DNA from: Bacteroidales bacterium UBA4912
Lineage (GTDB): Bacteria; Bacteroidota; Bacteroidia; Bacteroidales; Dysgonomonadaceae
DNA length: 8,025 nucleotides
Direction: 5' to 3'
Assembly (NCBI GenBank): GCA_002398875.1
Contig: DHCC01000004.1
Location: forward strand, 44,473 to 52,497
The position numbers and the translations under genes were made by a program. Within the stretch, counting starts at the first letter, position 1, and every line of letters starts with the position of its first letter. Of the stretch, positions 6,965 to 8,025 are shown piece after piece. Below the pieces are notes generated by a model. That model did not search any database. It saw only the letters and a program-made list of their open reading frames with translations, and was not told where the DNA came from.

Positions 6965-7747
6965 ATGAAATATCATTATTTTGTCTATTTAATATTACTC
7001 TTTTTATCATTAAATTCATATGCTCAGGATAAAGAATTTGACTCTTCAACAGACATAGATGAGTTAGTTGACAGGTTTTCTGAGAGTAAAACTACCAAAA
7101 ATCGTAACGGTTGGTTTCATTATTATATCCCAAAAGGAATGGCAGATACACTGACAGTAAAAATGTCCTGTGTTTTTGAAGGTACTCAAACGCACGCACC
7201 TCACCAACATAATGAAGACGAAGCATTTTATATTATAAAAGGGTCGGTTAGGTTTCATATAAATGGCGTAGAAAAGATTTTAAATGAAGGAGATTTTATT
7301 TATACTCCCAGCGGATCTTCTCACAATATTCAAAGAATTAACAATGATACAATTAAATATCTTGTTATTAAAAGAGAATGGCTTACAGACCTGGAAAAGC
7401 CATATTTAGTAAGAAATAACAATTACTCTTTCGATGATTGTTATATACCAAATGAAAATCATAGCAAATTGAATTTTAATGAAAAGACTTTGTTAAATAA
7501 AGATTTCGCAGATGGATTTCAAGTAACAATTAATAAAATACTCAAAAATGACTCTTTCTCAAATCAAAGGAATTTACCCAAACAAGCTGCGATCTATGTT
7601 TTACAGGGAAAAACAAGAATAAACATTAATGACCAAGAGACTATTATAAAGGAAGATAACACTTTTTATGCACCAAAGGGATTAAATTTTAATTTAATAA
7701 ATATTGGCGATGAGCCTTTAATATTTTTATGTATAATGACAAAGTAG
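6965..7747 (+). CDS. Exported two-cupin protein, first cupin with a complete metal site, second degenerate
   Basis: A 260-residue bicupin with a signal peptide (1-20, cleavage SYA|Q), so probably periplasmic. The first cupin (about 65-137) has both classic motifs: HQHNEDE gives ligands H80, H82 and E86 (HxHxxxE), followed by G93, and GDFIYTPSGSSH gives P115, G117 and H120. This is a full three-His/one-Glu metal site, commonly Mn, Fe, Ni or Zn in the superfamily. The second cupin (about 183-258) keeps the fold pattern (AIYVLQGKTRININ, then DNTFYAPKGLNFNLIN) but has no HxH, no matching Glu, and Asn242 where the second-motif His would be. It is co-directional with the oxidoreductase gene, 69 bases downstream, but separated by a strong hairpin. 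Small cupins include sugar isomerases, epimerases, dioxygenases and pure binding proteins. I do not recognise the specific subfamily, and a role on keto-sugar products is only a guess from context. Confidence 0.85.
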   Translation: MKYHYFVYLILLFLSLNSYAQDKEFDSSTDIDELVDRFSESKTTKNRNGWFHYYIPKGMADTLTVKMSCVFEGTQTHAPHQHNEDEAFYIIKGSVRFHINGVEKILNEGDFIYTPSGSSHNIQRINNDTIKYLVIKREWLTDLEKPYLVRNNNYSFDDCYIPNENHSKLNFNEKTLLNKDFADGFQVTINKILKNDSFSNQRNLPKQAAIYVLQGKTRININDQETIIKEDNTFYAPKGLNFNLINIGDEPLIFLCIMTK

Positions 7748-8025
7748 TTTACCTCTTTGACTAATTTTAAATCACTAATACCTCTTTTTTTAATCAGGAT
7801 TCGTTAAAATTATATTTTACATTAATTATTCAATATAGAGACTAGTTGAATACAATTAGACATGTATAATTAGTACTATAATAAATTCATCAATGTGTAT
7901 ATATCTTAAATCTAGACTGTTCATATAATAAATATAGTTGATTATTCAACACAAAAGACATTTATTAAAAGTCTCAACCTAAATCGCCAATTTTTACTTA
8001 TTGTGTATTTCGGTCTGATAGGGTT
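7748..8025. other. Gene-free, very AT-rich 278-base stretch after the cupin gene
   Basis: No convincing gene lies here on either strand; the longest ATG frame on the + strand is about 11 codons (from 7893). A - strand frame enters from the right edge and stops at 7942-7944 after 27 codons, too short to judge. Small dyads are present: ATTCAA/TTGAAT (7828-7833 with 7846-7851) and GTTGA-TTAT-TCAAC (7937-7950). The 9-mer ATTATTCAA occurs twice (7825-7833, 7941-7949). A weak hairpin, CAAAG/CTTTG (7740-7744 with 7755-7759), straddles the cupin stop codon. None has the form of a clear terminator, and no Bacteroidota promoter (TTG plus TAnnTTTG) is seen. Confidence 0.6.

Noticed and set aside
6965..7747. 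Bicupin as ureidoglycine aminohydrolase (AllE-like), which has similar length and two cupins.
   Set aside because: As I recall that family, its metal site is in the C-terminal cupin; here only the N-terminal cupin has ligands, and no purine or allantoin genes are nearby.
7846..7882. TTGAAT (7846) followed by TATAAT (7865 or 7877) as a sigma-70 promoter.
   Set aside because: Spacings of 13 and 25 bases fit neither the classical 16-18 bases nor the Bacteroidota TTG/TAnnTTTG promoter, and such words are expected in DNA this AT-rich.
7942..8025. A - strand frame entering from the right edge, 27 codons then a TAA stop (basic peptide with NPIRPKYTISKNW).
   Set aside because: An open run of 27 codons is not unusual across six frames, the peptide matches no family I recognise, and its stop lies inside a small hairpin. 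It could be the 3' end of a convergent gene, but the sequence here cannot show it.
1..8025. CRISPR arrays, tRNA or rRNA genes, insertion sequences or phage genes.
   Set aside because: No regularly spaced repeats, cloverleaf-like segments, rRNA-like stretches, transposase motifs or paired terminal repeats were seen; the window is almost fully explained by five co-directional genes.

Overview
The window comes from an AT-rich member of the Bacteroidota. The main evidence is a SusC/SusD pair, an outer-membrane glycan or nutrient uptake system found essentially only in that phylum. Supporting signs are A/T-rich gene starts without clear Shine-Dalgarno sequences and Bacteroidota-style export signals ending in ...SQ or ...AQ. 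The genus cannot be told from the sequence.

Layout: all five genes lie on the + strand. (1) 1-3150 is a SusC-family TonB-dependent transporter whose 5' end lies before the window. (2) 3172-4740 is its SusD-family lipoprotein partner. (3) 4764-5480 is an exported DUF1080 (PF06439, 3-keto-disaccharide hydrolase) protein. (4) 5561-6895 is a Gfo/Idh/MocA oxidoreductase with a twin-arginine (Tat) signal, preceded by an 80-base gap holding nested inverted repeats. (5) 6965-7747 is an exported two-cupin protein behind a strong hairpin (6912-6950) that looks like a terminator or attenuator. The last 278 bases (7748-8025) are very AT-rich and hold no gene I can support.

How it may work (inference from family knowledge): SusC/SusD brings a glycoside or oligosaccharide across the outer membrane. 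The Tat-exported oxidoreductase, carrying a pre-bound nicotinamide cofactor, would oxidise a sugar ring, probably at C3. The DUF1080 protein would cleave the resulting 3-keto-glycoside in the periplasm. The bicupin could act on a keto-sugar product or serve as a binding accessory; its role is unknown. No classical glycoside hydrolase, polysaccharide lyase, sulfatase or inner-membrane transporter is visible, so this resembles an oxidative polysaccharide utilisation locus rather than a hydrolytic one. The first codons of the window look like the tail of an STN domain, which would place the locus under an ECF sigma/anti-sigma (FecI/FecR type) pair encoded outside the window.

The families are recognised with good confidence. 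Substrate, exact chemistry and regulation are inference. Nothing here is clearly a wholly new system. The most unusual points are the all-periplasmic oxidative enzyme set, the bicupin with one intact and one degenerate metal site, and the structured gap before the oxidoreductase gene.
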